A stretch of 64,000 nucleotides of DNA from Alphaproteobacteria bacterium (GTDB taxonomy: Bacteria > Pseudomonadota > Alphaproteobacteria > Micropepsales > Micropepsaceae): the NCBI GenBank assembly GCA_025350465.1, contig JANXXU010000002.1, positions 1 to 64,000 of the forward strand. The letters run 5' to 3'. The notes beneath the pieces are model-generated. The model worked only from the letters and a program-made list of their open reading frames with translations. It was not told the origin of the DNA and did no database searches. A program made the translations under genes and the position numbers. Position 1 is the first letter of the stretch; each line of letters begins with the position of its first letter. This document shows, piece after piece, positions 30,663 to 40,680 of this stretch.

Positions 30663-32572
30663 GCGCGCAGACTGCCTGCCGCCTCCTGGCCCAAAGCCAA
30701 CAGAGCCGTGGCGACTATTTGCGGCGCGTTCAACGCAGCGACGTCGTACTGCTTCTGGGGCGTATCGTGATCGATGAAAATATCGGGCAGTGTCAGCGGC
30801 CGGAACTTGCAGCCGCGATCGAACAATCCGGCCTTGGCCATGAACTGCATGACGTGCGCGGCGAAGCCGCCGATCGCACCTTCTTCGATCGTGATCAGAA
30901 CTTCATGATCGCGCGCGAGCCGGCGAACCATATCCTCGTCGAGCGGCTTGCAGAAGCGTGCGTCGGCAACGGTGGTCGAGAGGCCGCGCGCATTGAGTTC
31001 GTCCGCGGCCTTGAGGCATTCCTGCAAGCGCGTGCCGAAACTGAGCAGAGCGATCTTCGTGCCTTCGCGAACGATGCGGCCCTTGCCGATCTCAAGCGGT
31101 GTTCCTTTGGCCGGAAGCTCGATGCCGACGCCGTCGCCGCGCGGATAGCGCACGGCGCTTGGTCCGTCGTCGATCGCCGCTTGTGTCGCCACCATATGGC
31201 GCAACTCGAGCTCGTCGGCCGCGGCCATGATCACGAAACCCGGCAGCGTGCCCAAATAGGCGACGTCGAACGCACCGGCGTGCGTGGCGCCGTCCGCTCC
31301 GACTAGGCCGGCGCGATCCATGGCGAAGCGCACGGGCAGCTTCTGGATCGCCACGTCGTGCACGACTTGGTCATAGGCGCGCTGCAAGAACGTCGAATAG
31401 ATCACCGCGAACGGCTTGAAGCCCTCGCAGGCGAGACCCGCCGCGAAGGTCACGCCATGCTGCTCGGCGATGCCGACGTCGAAGCAGCGGTTGGGAAAGC
31501 GTTTGGCAAAGAGATCGAGACCCGTTCCGGCCGGCATTGCCGCGGTGATGGCGACAATCTTCGGGTCGACCGCTGCCTCGGCGATCAGGCTGTCGGCGAA
31601 GACCTTGGTATAGCTCGGCGCATTCGACACGCTTTTCTTTTGCGCGCCGGTGATGACGTCGAATTTGACGACGCCGTGATATTTGTCATGCGAGTTTTCC
31701 GCGGGCTCGTAACCCTTGCCCTTCTTCGTCACCACGTGCACCAGGATCGGACTGTCGATCTCGGCGTCGCGCACGTTGGCGAGTACGGGCAAAAGATGAT
31801 CGAGATTGTGGCCGTCGATCGGTCCTACGTAATAGAGGCCCAGTTCCTCGAACAGCGTGCCGCCCATCCACATGCCTTTGGTGTACTCCTCGGCACGGCG
31901 CGCCTTGTCTTCGACGAAGCGCGGCAGCTTTTTTGCAAGCTGCTTGGCGAAGTGGCGCAGCGATTGATAGGCCGACGAAGACACGACGCGAGAAAGATAC
32001 GCGCTCATGGCGCCGACCGGCGGCGCGATCGACATGTCGTTGTCGTTCAAAATGATGATGAGGCGCGAGCGCGTGGCGCCCGCATTGTTCATCGCCTCAT
32101 AAGCCATACCGGCCGACATCGCGCCGTCGCCGATCACGCAGACGATGTTGCGCTTCTCGCCGCTCAAATCGCGGGCGACCGCCATGCCGAGGCCGGCCGA
32201 GATCGAGGTCGAAGAGTGCGCCGCGCCGAAGGGGTCGTATTCGCTCTCGCAGCGCCGGGTGAAGCCGGAGAGGCCGCCGCCCTGGCGCAGCGTGCGAATG
32301 CGGTCGCGCCGGCCGGTTAGGATCTTGTGCGGATAGGCTTGGTGCCCGACGTCCCAAAGCAGCCGGTCGTGTGGGGTCTTAAAGGTGTGATGCAGGGCGA
32401 CCGTGAGTTCCACAACCCCAAGTCCCGCGCCCAGATGCCCGCCGGTGATGGAAACGGCGTCGACGGTCTCGGCACGCAGTTCCTCGGCGAGCTGTTTCAG
32501 CTCATCGCGCGACAGCCCGCGCAGATCGGCGGGTTCTTTGACTTTGTCGAGAAGCGGCGTGCTCAAGGCCAT
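30659..32572 (-). CDS. dxs: 1-deoxy-D-xylulose-5-phosphate synthase
   Basis: 637 residues. Dxs condenses pyruvate with glyceraldehyde-3-phosphate using thiamine diphosphate, the entry step of the MEP isoprenoid pathway. The thiamine motif [18 protein letters not shown], the N-terminal [16 protein letters not shown] and [16 protein letters not shown], the catalytic-glutamate region [16 protein letters not shown] and the C-terminal transketolase domain are all intact. The frame is open to 32665 but ATG 32572 gives the usual MALSTPLLD-type start. It requires thiamine diphosphate, to which ThiC in this window contributes. Confidence 0.96.
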   Translation of the reverse strand: MALSTPLLDKVKEPADLRGLSRDELKQLAEELRAETVDAVSITGGHLGAGLGVVELTVALHHTFKTPHDRLLWDVGHQAYPHKILTGRRDRIRTLRQGGGLSGFTRRCESEYDPFGAAHSSTSISAGLGMAVARDLSGEKRNIVCVIGDGAMSAGMAYEAMNNAGATRSRLIIILNDNDMSIAPPVGAMSAYLSRVVSSSAYQSLRHFAKQLAKKLPRFVEDKARRAEEYTKGMWMGGTLFEELGLYYVGPIDGHNLDHLLPVLANVRDAEIDSPILVHVVTKKGKGYEPAENSHDKYHGVVKFDVITGAQKKSVSNAPSYTKVFADSLIAEAAVDPKIVAITAAMPAGTGLDLFAKRFPNRCFDVGIAEQHGVTFAAGLACEGFKPFAVIYSTFLQRAYDQVVHDVAIQKLPVRFAMDRAGLVGADGATHAGAFDVAYLGTLPGFVIMAAADELELRHMVATQAAIDDGPSAVRYPRGDGVGIELPAKGTPLEIGKGRIVREGTKIALLSFGTRLQECLKAADELNARGLSTTVADARFCKPLDEDMVRRLARDHEVLITIEEGAIGGFAAHVMQFMAKAGLFDRGCKFRPLTLPDIFIDHDTPQKQYDVAALNAPQIVATALLALGQEAAGSLRA

Positions 32573-32640
32573 GGGTGATACTGAGTAACGCTCTGAATTG
32601 AATAAGCTAAGGCGTGCGTTGGACGCTTTTTGTGCGTCAT

Positions 32641-33543
32641 TTAGGCGCGCCGGCCCACGACCCAACCGGAGATTCCGCGCAAAAGGTCGGCCTTTTCGTC
32701 GAACAGATCAAGGTGGGTCATCGCTTGATCGGCCAGCAGCCGTGCCTGCGACCGCGCGCGCTCCGGCCCCATGATTGTGACGAATGTCGCCTTCCCGCGG
32801 TTTCGATCCTTGCGTGCTGCCTTGCCCATCAGACTGGGTTCCCCCTCGACGTCGAGCAGATCGTCGGCGATCTGGTAGGCGAGGCCGACGTCCTGCGCAA
32901 AATTGAGCAGGCTCTGGCGCATGTGCGGCGATGCCTTGCCCATGATGGCGCCTGCTTCGCAAGCGAAGGTGATGAGCGCGCCCGTTTTTGAGCGTTGCAG
33001 TCGCGTGATGTGACCGGCGTCGATCGGTTTGCCCTCCGACGCGATGTCGATCATCTGGCCACCGACCATGCCGTGCCACCCGGCCGCATAAGCCAGGCGC
33101 GCAACCAAATCGCAGCGCACATGCGGGTCGGGGTGCGTCTCGCCGGCGGCGAGGAGCGCGAAGGACAAGGTTAGCAACGCATCGCCGGCCAGGATCGCCG
33201 TCGCTTCATCGAAATGCCGGTGTGTCGACGGTTTGCCGCGACGCATATCGTCGTTGTCCATCGCGGGCAAATCGTCATGGATGAGCGAATAGGTGTGCAC
33301 GCATTCAATCGCCGCCGCCACGCGCGAGAGCGCGCGCCGATCGACGCCGAACAAGCGGCCGCTCTGCAGAACCAGGAAGGCGCGAAAACGCTTGCCGCCG
33401 CCGAGCGTCGCATAACGCATCGCCTCGATCAGCCGGGCCTCGGCACCGATCGGCGGAGGCAACAGCTCGTCGAGCACCTCTTCCATGAAGATGCCGGCTT
33501 CCTTGAGCGCAGGTTCGATCGGTGCGATCGGCGAAGAGTTCAT
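32641..33543 (-). CDS. ispA: Farnesyl diphosphate synthase (short-chain polyprenyl synthase)
   Basis: 300 residues. The first Asp-rich motif D90-D-L-P-A-M-D ([18 protein letters not shown]) and the second (IADDLLD) bind the magnesium-diphosphate groups. The [11 protein letters not shown] segment near 48-58 contacts isopentenyl diphosphate. IspA makes the C15 precursor for quinones, undecaprenol and hopanoids. It sits between xseB (7 bp) and dxs (68 bp), the standard order in alphaproteobacteria. Confidence 0.94.
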   Translation of the reverse strand: MNSSPIAPIEPALKEAGIFMEEVLDELLPPPIGAEARLIEAMRYATLGGGKRFRAFLVLQSGRLFGVDRRALSRVAAAIECVHTYSLIHDDLPAMDNDDMRRGKPSTHRHFDEATAILAGDALLTLSFALLAAGETHPDPHVRCDLVARLAYAAGWHGMVGGQMIDIASEGKPIDAGHITRLQRSKTGALITFACEAGAIMGKASPHMRQSLLNFAQDVGLAYQIADDLLDVEGEPSLMGKAARKDRNRGKATFVTIMGPERARSQARLLADQAMTHLDLFDEKADLLRGISGWVVGRRA

Positions 33544-33550
33544 GAGCGTG

Positions 33551-33808
33551 TCATGTGGCGTCGAACGGAACGCTGGTTGCTTTACCGGACGGCGTGAGCA
33601 CGATCTTTTCGATGCGCGCTTCGGCGCTACGCAATTTGGCTTCGCAGTGGGCCTTCAAGGCCGCGCCGCGCGTATACATCTTGATCGAGTCTTCCAAATC
33701 GACTTGACCCTTCTCCAAGCTCTGTACGATTTCTTCGAGCTGCTTGAGGGCTTGTTCGAAGCTCATCGGCGTAATTTCGGCGGCGAGGTCGTTGCTTTCC
33801 TTGGTCAT
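33551..33808 (-). CDS. xseB: Exodeoxyribonuclease VII small subunit
   Basis: 85 residues. XseB, with XseA, forms exonuclease VII, which degrades single-stranded DNA from both ends. The family pattern SFEQALKQLEEIVQSLEKGQVDLEDSIKMY (here about residues 15-45) and the helical remainder GAALKAHCEAKLRSAEARIEKI are clear. ATG 33808 gives the standard length; the longer open frame upstream has no family match. First gene of the xseB-ispA-dxs operon. Confidence 0.93.
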   Translation of the reverse strand: MTKESNDLAAEITPMSFEQALKQLEEIVQSLEKGQVDLEDSIKMYTRGAALKAHCEAKLRSAEARIEKIVLTPSGKATSVPFDAT

Positions 33809-33850
33809 CGGCAGCGAAGATCTGTTCCGGAAGGTACAACTGTTCCGCGC

Positions 33851-33879
33851 TCTATAGCGCTCCCTCGATGTGAGGTCGA
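33851..33879 (-). promoter_or_regulatory. Putative promoter of xseB-ispA-dxs
   Basis: On the reverse strand TCGACC (33879-33874) and TATAGA (33856-33851) are separated by 17 bp, 43 bp before the xseB ATG. Both hexamers match 4 of 6 consensus bases. Confidence 0.4.
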
Positions 33880-33922
33880 GCGGCGTTGTCGGCACGCAAG
33901 GCGCCGGGTTAAACTTTTGGCC

Positions 33923-34190
33923 ATGAGCGAGCGCAAGAATATATTCCAGTTCGAAGGCCGGGACGGCACCCCGATCGCCGCCTATCGCTGGCCGCACGCG
34001 GCGCTATTTTGCGCCGCTGCGGAGGCTGCGCGAGTCGGGCATCGCGATCTACGCCAACGATCATCGCGGGCATGGACGAACAGCGCCGAGTTCCGCCACG
34101 CTCGGCGATTTCGGAACCCGCGGGTTTGCCGCGCTGGTCGACGACATGGCGGCCTTGCGGTGCAGCGACAGTCTATACCTCACCGAATGA
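33923..34190 (+). pseudogene. Remnant of an alpha/beta hydrolase (monoacylglycerol-lipase-like)
   Basis: ATG 33923 opens a typical N-terminus (SERKNIFQFEGRDGTPIAAYRWPHAA). The frame then loses sense near 34001, and the expected continuation appears one base over from 34002: YFAPLRRLRESGIAIYANDHRGHGRT, then DFGTRGFAALVDDMAAL, ending at a stop at 34188-34190. The usual oxyanion segment (HGxGEH) is missing at the junction, and everything after VDDMAAL, including the nucleophile elbow and the catalytic Asp and His, is gone. So there is a frameshift with an internal deletion plus a 3' truncation. (Segments are quoted in parts.). Confidence 0.75.
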
Positions 34191-35022
34191 TCGCGACGCC
34201 TATTGCAAGGCGCTTGAGAAGATCCGCGACGACAACAAGGTCGCGAGATAGAGACTTCGCCAAGGCGCAAGCGCTACGTGCCAAAGGCCACATTCTTTCG
34301 CTGTGGCAAAGACGTCGCCGTTCGACTGTCGGCACGCCCTCGTTTGCTGTTGTTCGCTGTAAATTGCAGGAATCTACAGCGACAAATATGCTGCACCATG
34401 CGCGGTCCCACATTTGTGGCGCCGTATTCCGTGCGCAAAGTTCCGGGCACACATCGCGCTTTCGGCCGCGACCGCCTCAGATCCAGATTCACGATGTCAA
34501 AGGCCGTCGAGCCCTCGCTTGAGCCGGGCCAGATACGAGAACAAAGATAGAACAACGCGATGCCCATTGCAAGAATTTTCAACTGCGCTTCGTCCGATCT
34601 CATGAAAGGCGCGCGGAGAGCGTTTCGTCATTGAGGCATTGCTGCGTCCAGCTCCGGCAACGGGAAAATAGGTATTGGACTGCACCCCATCGGCGAGACA
34701 CGGCAATCAGGGACAGGTTGCGACGATCTTCGTTAGGCGCTGCTGTGCCGCGCCCAGCGAAGGCGAGTTTGCCAGTATCCTGTCGCCGAATCCACGAAGG
34801 GGAGCCGCTTCCGCCTGGCTGGGCCGCGCCGGAAAAGCCACGTCCCATCGGCGATTGCACCTGAGCGGCCGCCTCGGTCCAACTTAAATGCATTGAAGCG
34901 ATGAACGTCGCCTTCCGGCGAATCCTAGCCAGTTTCACGCCACGACAAATGACCTGATTTGACCTTTTCGAGTCGTCACCATGTCCTGTTACGGTTGTTT
35001 GCCATCGAAGGAGGTAGCTGAG
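34191..35022. other. Gene-poor degenerate stretch
   Basis: About 830 bp between the broken hydrolase and the orphan secreted protein. Short open frames occur on both strands (for example 34180-34452 and 34600-35091 on the reverse strand), but none has a ribosome site with a recognisable domain. One short coding-like phrase ends at 34251 (residues ALEKIRDDNKVAR), suggesting another decayed gene. I see no transposase, tRNA, terminal repeat or attachment site. Confidence 0.5.
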
Positions 35023-35574
35023 TTGAGTATAGCTCCCAGGATGCTTCCATTTTTTTTTGTATTCCCGCTGCTCATGAGCTTTGGATCGCATGCGACTGCA
35101 CGAACAGTGCAGAGCGAGCCATGGAGGGAATCAATTCATCGGACAGCTGACGCCTACGCCGAGAGCGCAGGCCTCACTCTGTTACGAGACGGTGACGCTC
35201 CAGAACTAAGGGTATGGATTGAGGATGTCATGTCGGGTGACGTGGTCGGGCGCGTGATTACCGCCAGCCACACGACGAAATACACGCTGCATGTTCAGGT
35301 AGATCGGCGCGGCTTGGTGACCGTCACCAGCCTGAGCAAGAGCCAGCTCCAGCCGGGGCGAGCGTCCGCGTCGATCCAAGGCCTTTTGTCTGAGTTACAA
35401 ACCCTCGACGGTCAGGATTGGGCCTGCGCGGTGGACGGAGACTCGACGACGGTGGAGGGAGTTGCAAGCGGCAGGCGATTTGTATTCCGGTCAAGCAACG
35501 CTTGGCTCTGCCAGGATGCCAGATCGGCGTTGGTCGGACGAGTTTTGCATATTGTTATCGAACCGTGGCCTTGA
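35023..35574 (+). CDS. Orphan secreted protein of unknown function
   Basis: 183 residues if translation starts at TTG 35023, which has a near-perfect GGAGG at 8-nt spacing; ATG 34981 is in frame but puts 14 polar residues before the signal peptide and includes the ribosome site. Signal peptide: RMLPFFFVFPLLMSFGSHATA, with cleavage expected after ATA. The mature domain (about 30-183) is mixed alpha/beta, ends in HIVIEPWP and has two cysteines (near 144 and 167) that could form a disulfide. I recognise no family. Its surroundings are degenerate, so it may be acquired DNA or a lineage-specific gene. Confidence 0.6.
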   Translation: MSIAPRMLPFFFVFPLLMSFGSHATARTVQSEPWRESIHRTADAYAESAGLTLLRDGDAPELRVWIEDVMSGDVVGRVITASHTTKYTLHVQVDRRGLVTVTSLSKSQLQPGRASASIQGLLSELQTLDGQDWACAVDGDSTTVEGVASGRRFVFRSSNAWLCQDARSALVGRVLHIVIEPWP

Positions 35575-35791
35575 GCTGTCGCCAAATGCCAACGAATGTT
35601 CGCTTTCGGCGAATACTGTTGAAAAACTCAAACACGAGGTGGCGCAAGAATTTGCGCAAAATTTTTTTGAAGATCGAAATACCGAAATACAGGGACAGCA
35701 TACCTATTGCAGCAGCTTCTGTTGTCTCGGCTTCGGCTCGCTGGCTTCGCGGCGCATCCGAGGTACGCGGGGCGTGTCACGGCCCCTCCAC

Positions 35792-35844
35792 CCGCCTTCG
35801 CTAAAGCTACGGCTGGTCCCCCTCCCCCGCTAAAGCGAGGGAGG
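35792..35844. repeat. Dispersed repeat unit with terminator-like hairpin
   Basis: The segment 35792-35816 (CCGCCTTCGCTAAAGCTACG then GCTGG) matches a motif I have seen repeated in intergenic DNA of many bacterial genomes. It is followed by CCTCCC-C-CGC (35821-35830), loop TAAA and GCG-A-GGGAGG (35835-35844), a 9-bp stem with one mismatch, ten bases past the end of the deacetylase gene. The hairpin may terminate that gene. Confidence 0.5.
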
Positions 35845-35853
35845 ATGAGCGAC

Positions 35854-36783
35854 TCAGGCCGCCATCAGCGCTTTGACATGCGCGGCCGTTGACGAAGCCA
35901 GCGCCACGAGGTCGTAGCCGCCTTCGAGCGTAGAGACGACGCGCGAGCCGCAGCGCGCTTTGGCGACGGCGCACACCTTCTCGGTCACCCAGGTATAATC
36001 GGCCTCGGTCAAATTCAAATTCGCCAGCGGATCACGGCGGTGGGCGTCGAAGCCCGCGGAGATGAAAATGAAGTCCGGTTTGAACGCATCCAGCGCCGGC
36101 AGTATTTTGCCTTCCCACGCCACGCGGAATTCGGTGCCGCCGCTGCCGGGATCGAGCGGCACGTTGAGGATGTTGTGCGCCCTGCCCTGCTCTTGCGGGC
36201 GGCCGGTGCCGGGGTAAAGCGGCATCTGGTGGCTTGAGGCGAAGAAGAGATGCTCGTCCTCGGCAAACATGACTTGCGTGCCGTTGCCGTGGTGGACGTC
36301 GAAATCGACGACGGCGACGCGATCGAGGCGATGATGCTGGCGCGCATGAAGAGCGCCGATGGCGATGTTGTTGAAGAGGCAAAAGCCCATCGCCTTGGTG
36401 GGCTCGGCATGATGACCCGGCGGGCGCACGGCGCAGAACGCGTTCTTGGCGCCACCGGCCATCACGAGATCGACCGCGCCGACCAACGCGCCCGCCGCGC
36501 GCAACGCCGCCTCGCCGGAGCCCGGCGACATGTGCGTGTCTGCATCGAGTGCCGCATAGCCGCGCTCCGGTACCGCGCGCAAGACGGCACTGATGAAATA
36601 GCCGGGGTGAACGCGCGCGATCTCTTCTTGCGTTGCGGAGCGCGCATCCTCACGCACGAGAAACTGAAATTCTTCGGCCTCGAGCGCCGCGAGAACCGCA
36701 CGCAAACGGTCCGCCGACTCCGGGTGACCGGGCGGCGTTTCGTGGTACAAGCAGGCCGCATGCGTGAATAAAGCGGTCGTCAT
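35854..36783 (-). CDS. Histone-deacetylase-family (AcuC/polyamine deacetylase-like) amidohydrolase
   Basis: 309 residues. The zinc-dependent arginase/deacetylase fold is recognised from RPPGHHAEP (catalytic His pair near 124-125), GFCLFNNIAIGA, the zinc ligands in VVDFDVHHGNGTQ (D160/D162/H164 region), ISAGFDAHRRDPL and the catalytic-tyrosine motif LEGGYDL near 290. Bacterial members remove acetyl groups from acetylpolyamines, acetyl-CoA synthetase or other acetyl-lysines; the substrate here is unknown. ATG 36783 is only 27 bp from the divergent transporter start, and no Shine-Dalgarno is visible, so a leaderless message is possible. Confidence 0.9.
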   Translation of the reverse strand: MTTALFTHAACLYHETPPGHPESADRLRAVLAALEAEEFQFLVREDARSATQEEIARVHPGYFISAVLRAVPERGYAALDADTHMSPGSGEAALRAAGALVGAVDLVMAGGAKNAFCAVRPPGHHAEPTKAMGFCLFNNIAIGALHARQHHRLDRVAVVDFDVHHGNGTQVMFAEDEHLFFASSHQMPLYPGTGRPQEQGRAHNILNVPLDPGSGGTEFRVAWEGKILPALDAFKPDFIFISAGFDAHRRDPLANLNLTEADYTWVTEKVCAVAKARCGSRVVSTLEGGYDLVALASSTAAHVKALMAA

Positions 36784-36810
36784 CTTGGGCAGTGTGTTGC
36801 ACGGGCGCGC

Positions 36811-37827
36811 GTGCCGCAAGCCGCAAATCTTGAAAGTTTGGGACCCGTGGGCGAGGACGCAGAGCAAGGCCTGGTCTATGCCTATCTTCTCGACGCCAAG
36901 GGCGGCGCGCGCGAAGTCGGCTGGCCCGAGGTGCGCGCCTGGACGCCCGAGATGGGCGCGCTCTGGGTTCACCTGAACCGCACCAAGGAAGACGCCGAGC
37001 ACTATCTGCGCCGCGAGGCGGGGCTCGACGACATCGCCGCCGAGGCGCTCCTCGCTGCCGACACCCGTCCGCGCATGGCGGCGCAAGGCGCAGGGCTGAT
37101 CGTCAATCTGCGCGGCATCAATTTCAATCCGGGCGCCGACCCGGAAGACATGATCTCGCTACGCGCTTGGATCCAGAAGAAACGGATCATCACGTCGCGC
37201 GCACGCCGCTTAATGGCGGCCGACGACATTCGCGCGCGCTTGGCGCGCAACGCCGGACCCAAAGACGAAATCGACTGCCTGTTCGAATTGGCAAAAGCGA
37301 TGCTGATGCGCGTCGGCCACGTGGTCGAAGAGCTTTCCGACAAGGTCGATGCGCTGGAAGATCAAGTCGTCTCCGGCGACACGCGCCGGATCCGTGACGA
37401 GCTTGCCCAGGCGCGCAAGCGCGCGATCGCCATCCGCCGCCATCTGGCGCCCCAACGCGAGGCCTTGACGCGGTTGCAGGCCGAAAAGCACGAAATGCTC
37501 GACTCGATCGACGCGGCGCACTTTCGCGAGCTTGCCGACGATACGACCCGCTATGTCGAAGACCTCGACAGCGTGCGCGAGCGTGCGACCGTCATTCAGG
37601 ACGAAGTGCTGAACCGCCTGACGGAGCGGCAGAACCGCAACTCCTACGTGCTGACCATCGTGGCTGCGATCATGCTGCCGTTGAGCTTCATCACCTCGTT
37701 GTTCAGCACCAGCTTGCCCGGCATGCCGCTCAAGGGCGACCCCAACGCGTTCTGGCTATTGCTGATCGTGCTTGGCGTTATAGTCGTGCTCGAGATCGCC
37801 CTGTTCCGGCTGACGCGTTGGTTGTGA
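36811..37827 (+). CDS. CorA/ZntB-family metal transporter with altered GxN signature
   Basis: 338 residues. The layout is that of ZntB: a cytoplasmic funnel domain (about 1-270) with a long acidic and coiled helix near 150-270, then two C-terminal transmembrane helices (about 276-298 and 312-333). The family's Gly-x-Asn filter should follow ITSLF at the end of TM1; here residues 299-301 are S-T-S (FSTSLPGMPLKGDPNAFW). The rest of the loop, including the D-P-x-A-F-W entry to TM2, is normal. Zn(II) or other divalent transport is expected but selectivity could differ. GTG 36811 is the proposed start; GTG 36847 is an alternative. Confidence 0.85.
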   Translation: MPQAANLESLGPVGEDAEQGLVYAYLLDAKGGAREVGWPEVRAWTPEMGALWVHLNRTKEDAEHYLRREAGLDDIAAEALLAADTRPRMAAQGAGLIVNLRGINFNPGADPEDMISLRAWIQKKRIITSRARRLMAADDIRARLARNAGPKDEIDCLFELAKAMLMRVGHVVEELSDKVDALEDQVVSGDTRRIRDELAQARKRAIAIRRHLAPQREALTRLQAEKHEMLDSIDAAHFRELADDTTRYVEDLDSVRERATVIQDEVLNRLTERQNRNSYVLTIVAAIMLPLSFITSLFSTSLPGMPLKGDPNAFWLLLIVLGVIVVLEIALFRLTRWL

Positions 37828-37834
37828 GACGGCA

Positions 37835-38839
37835 ATGGATTTGACCCAGTTCCCGCGCGTGATGCTGGGCCATTGGCCGACGCCGCTCGAACCAATGGAC
37901 CGATTGAGGTCGCATCTGGGCGCCGCGTGCCCGAAACTTTACGTGAAGCGCGACGACTGCACGGGGCTTGCCACCGGCGGGAACAAGACCCGCAAGCTCG
38001 AATTTCTGATGGGCGAGGCACAAGCCGAGGGCGCGCAAATCGTCGTCACCTTCGGCGCCGTCCAGTCGAACCACGCGCGACAGACGGCGGCGGCGGCGGC
38101 GAAACTCGGGCTTGAATGCGACCTCATCCTGCTCGACATGGTCCACGGGCGCGGGCCCGCTTACGCCACATCCGGCAATGTGCTGCTCGATAAATTGCTC
38201 GGCGCGCGAATCCATCTGGCGTCGCCCGCGGCGGCGCAAGTCACGCTGCAGAGCATCCTGCTCAAGCACAAAGCGGCCGGACGCAAAGCCTATGTCGTGC
38301 CGCTCGGCGGATCGAATTCGACGGGAGCGCTCGGCTATGTCTCGGCCTACCGCGAGCTTGGCGCGCAATGCGCCGATCACAACATCACGGTCAGCGCGAT
38401 CGTGCATGCGGTGTCGAGCGGCGGGACCCAGGCCGGACTGGTCGCCGGTGCCGCGTTCTACGATCACCGGACGCGGATCCTGGGCGTCAACGTTTCGCGC
38501 CCCGTTGGTGCCGGAATTGCAGACAATGTTCGCGAAATCGCGCGCGAGACGTTGGAGCGGCTCGAAGGTGTGCCGCCCGGCCTCGACCGGCGCGTCGAGG
38601 TCGTCGACGGTTTCATCGGCGAAGGCTACGGCATTCCGAGCGACGCCATGCGCGAAGCAATTTTGCTGGCCGCGCGGTACGAGGGCCTGATCCTAGATCC
38701 GGTCTATTCCGGAAAGGCTTTCGCGGCGCTCTTGTCGATGGTGCGCGCCGAGAAGTTCGGCGCGTCCGATACGGTGGTGTTCCTGCACACGGGCGGCAAT
38801 GCCGTGCTACCGGCGTATATAGGCGAGTTAAGCCAATAA
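37835..38839 (+). CDS. D-cysteine desulfhydrase / ACC-deaminase-family PLP enzyme
   Basis: 334 residues, fold type II PLP family. Schiff-base lysine K51 is in GGNKTRKLEFL, the VQSNHARQTAAAAA helix forms the carboxylate site, GGSNSTGALGYVSA is the phosphate cradle region and SSGGTQAGLVAG follows. The family includes D-cysteine desulfhydrase, ACC deaminase and L-cysteate sulfo-lyase; all produce a 2-oxo acid and ammonia. Product specificity is not decided here. It starts 7 bp after the transporter gene, suggesting co-transcription. Confidence 0.87.
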   Translation: MDLTQFPRVMLGHWPTPLEPMDRLRSHLGAACPKLYVKRDDCTGLATGGNKTRKLEFLMGEAQAEGAQIVVTFGAVQSNHARQTAAAAAKLGLECDLILLDMVHGRGPAYATSGNVLLDKLLGARIHLASPAAAQVTLQSILLKHKAAGRKAYVVPLGGSNSTGALGYVSAYRELGAQCADHNITVSAIVHAVSSGGTQAGLVAGAAFYDHRTRILGVNVSRPVGAGIADNVREIARETLERLEGVPPGLDRRVEVVDGFIGEGYGIPSDAMREAILLAARYEGLILDPVYSGKAFAALLSMVRAEKFGASDTVVFLHTGGNAVLPAYIGELSQ

Positions 38840-38850
38840 GAATAAAGAAA

Positions 38851-39028
38851 TTTGAACCACGAAGATCACAAAGCACACGAAGGCCTTGGCGCACTTCACA
38901 GGCGTTGCGAACAGCTCTCGTTGGTTGGTCGGCATTCGCCGACCCAATGACATCAGCGACGTACTTCACATCACCTTCGATAGAAGCCATGAGCGGCTTC
39001 GTGTGCTTTGTGCGCTTCGTGGTTCAAA
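38851..39028. repeat. Long imperfect inverted repeat (MITE-like)
   Basis: Two 32-nt arms, 38851-38882 and 38997-39028, are reverse complements except for two positions (each starts or ends TTTGAACCACGAAG and CACAAAGCACACGAAG). They enclose 114 bp with no open frame of note. The arms contain the CACGAAG repeat found between genes in many bacteria. The whole can fold into a very long hairpin. It lies between the desulfhydrase-like gene and a convergent secreted-protein gene. Confidence 0.75.
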
Positions 39029-39042
39029 CTCTTTCTTGTTTG

Positions 39043-39645
39043 CTATGGTAGCGCGATCGTTGCCCAGCCGGAGGGGTCGTAACGATCAGACGCGACCGGA
39101 AGAACGAGATCTGGCTTCTCATGTGCCAAGTCCCGCACTTCGACACGCAGGCGCCATGTCGAACCGGGGAATTGCGAGCGCGCGATCAAGAATTCCTGGC
39201 CGTCATAGGGTTTAAGCTGTTTCGCCAACGGCGCCGTCGCGTCGGCGTTAGCTCTGAGTTCCACCACATTCGCCGTCCAATTCGCATTGTTGTGCCATAC
39301 GTAAGCAGGCTCGGTATCGGTCCAGGTTGCGCCGTCGAGCTTGCGCTCGCCGACATTCATATCGGCATGCAGATTCCAAACCTTTCCGTCGGCGGCAGTC
39401 ACGAACAGATCGGTGAATTGCGGACCGCGCGGCGAATTCTTGACGGCGATGGCGACGTTTTCCGCATCAGCCTTGATCAAGACCGTAACGCCCTCGCCCA
39501 TCGCGATGCGCTTGGCGTCGGACCATTCGGCGCTCGCTATGTGCCCGTCGGTCGCGATTTCAGACGTCGTCGTCGCCGGCACCTTGATCGTGCCGGTGGC
39601 AGCGGCCGCCAGAATCAACGAAACCAGGCTCAGCCACAGACCCAT
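39043..39645 (-). CDS. Secreted protein with a CBM9/DOMON-like domain
   Basis: 200 residues. A signal peptide (about 1-17, GLWLSLVSLILAAAATG) is followed by a single beta-sandwich-like domain. The opening TDGHIASAEWSDAKRI resembles the start of carbohydrate-binding-module-9-like domains, and alternating strands (VTVLIKADAENVAIAVKNSP) continue the pattern, then ADGKVWNLHADMNVGERK. No catalytic residues are evident. It is 13 bp downstream of the SDR gene on the same strand. Ligand binding is an inference. Confidence 0.6.
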   Translation of the reverse strand: MGLWLSLVSLILAAAATGTIKVPATTTSEIATDGHIASAEWSDAKRIAMGEGVTVLIKADAENVAIAVKNSPRGPQFTDLFVTAADGKVWNLHADMNVGERKLDGATWTDTEPAYVWHNNANWTANVVELRANADATAPLAKQLKPYDGQEFLIARSQFPGSTWRLRVEVRDLAHEKPDLVLPVASDRYDPSGWATIALP

Positions 39646-39658
39646 GACCGCCTTCCCC

Positions 39659-40519
<861 letters not shown>

Positions 40520-40534
40520 GTCTCCGCCCCTTGT

Positions 40535-40600
40535 TGTCATGGTCCGCCCCCGGGTCGCGGCTCCGCCTTGCCCGAGGGTAAACTCCGGCGGACCATGACA
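40535..40600. repeat. Inverted repeat / REP-like element
   Basis: TGTCATGGTCCGCC (40535-40548) and GGCGGACCATGACA (40587-40600) are perfect 14-bp arms, with a GC-rich centre that can fold further (GCGG/CCGC). It is just upstream of the SDR gene start. The GACCATGACAG end is shared with the element at 7570-7610, so both probably belong to one repeat family. Confidence 0.7.
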
Positions 40601-40680
40601 GCTTAAGCTGTTGGGTTGTGTGAAGCCATCCTACGAGCCGGCGCCTAGGGCCATGCAAGGTACAACGACGAGAGCCCGTA

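Noticed and set aside
34600-35091. 163-codon reverse-strand frame in the gene-poor stretch
   Set aside because: It looked like a possible transposase fragment, but no catalytic motif, terminal repeat or coding periodicity that I can recognise supports it.
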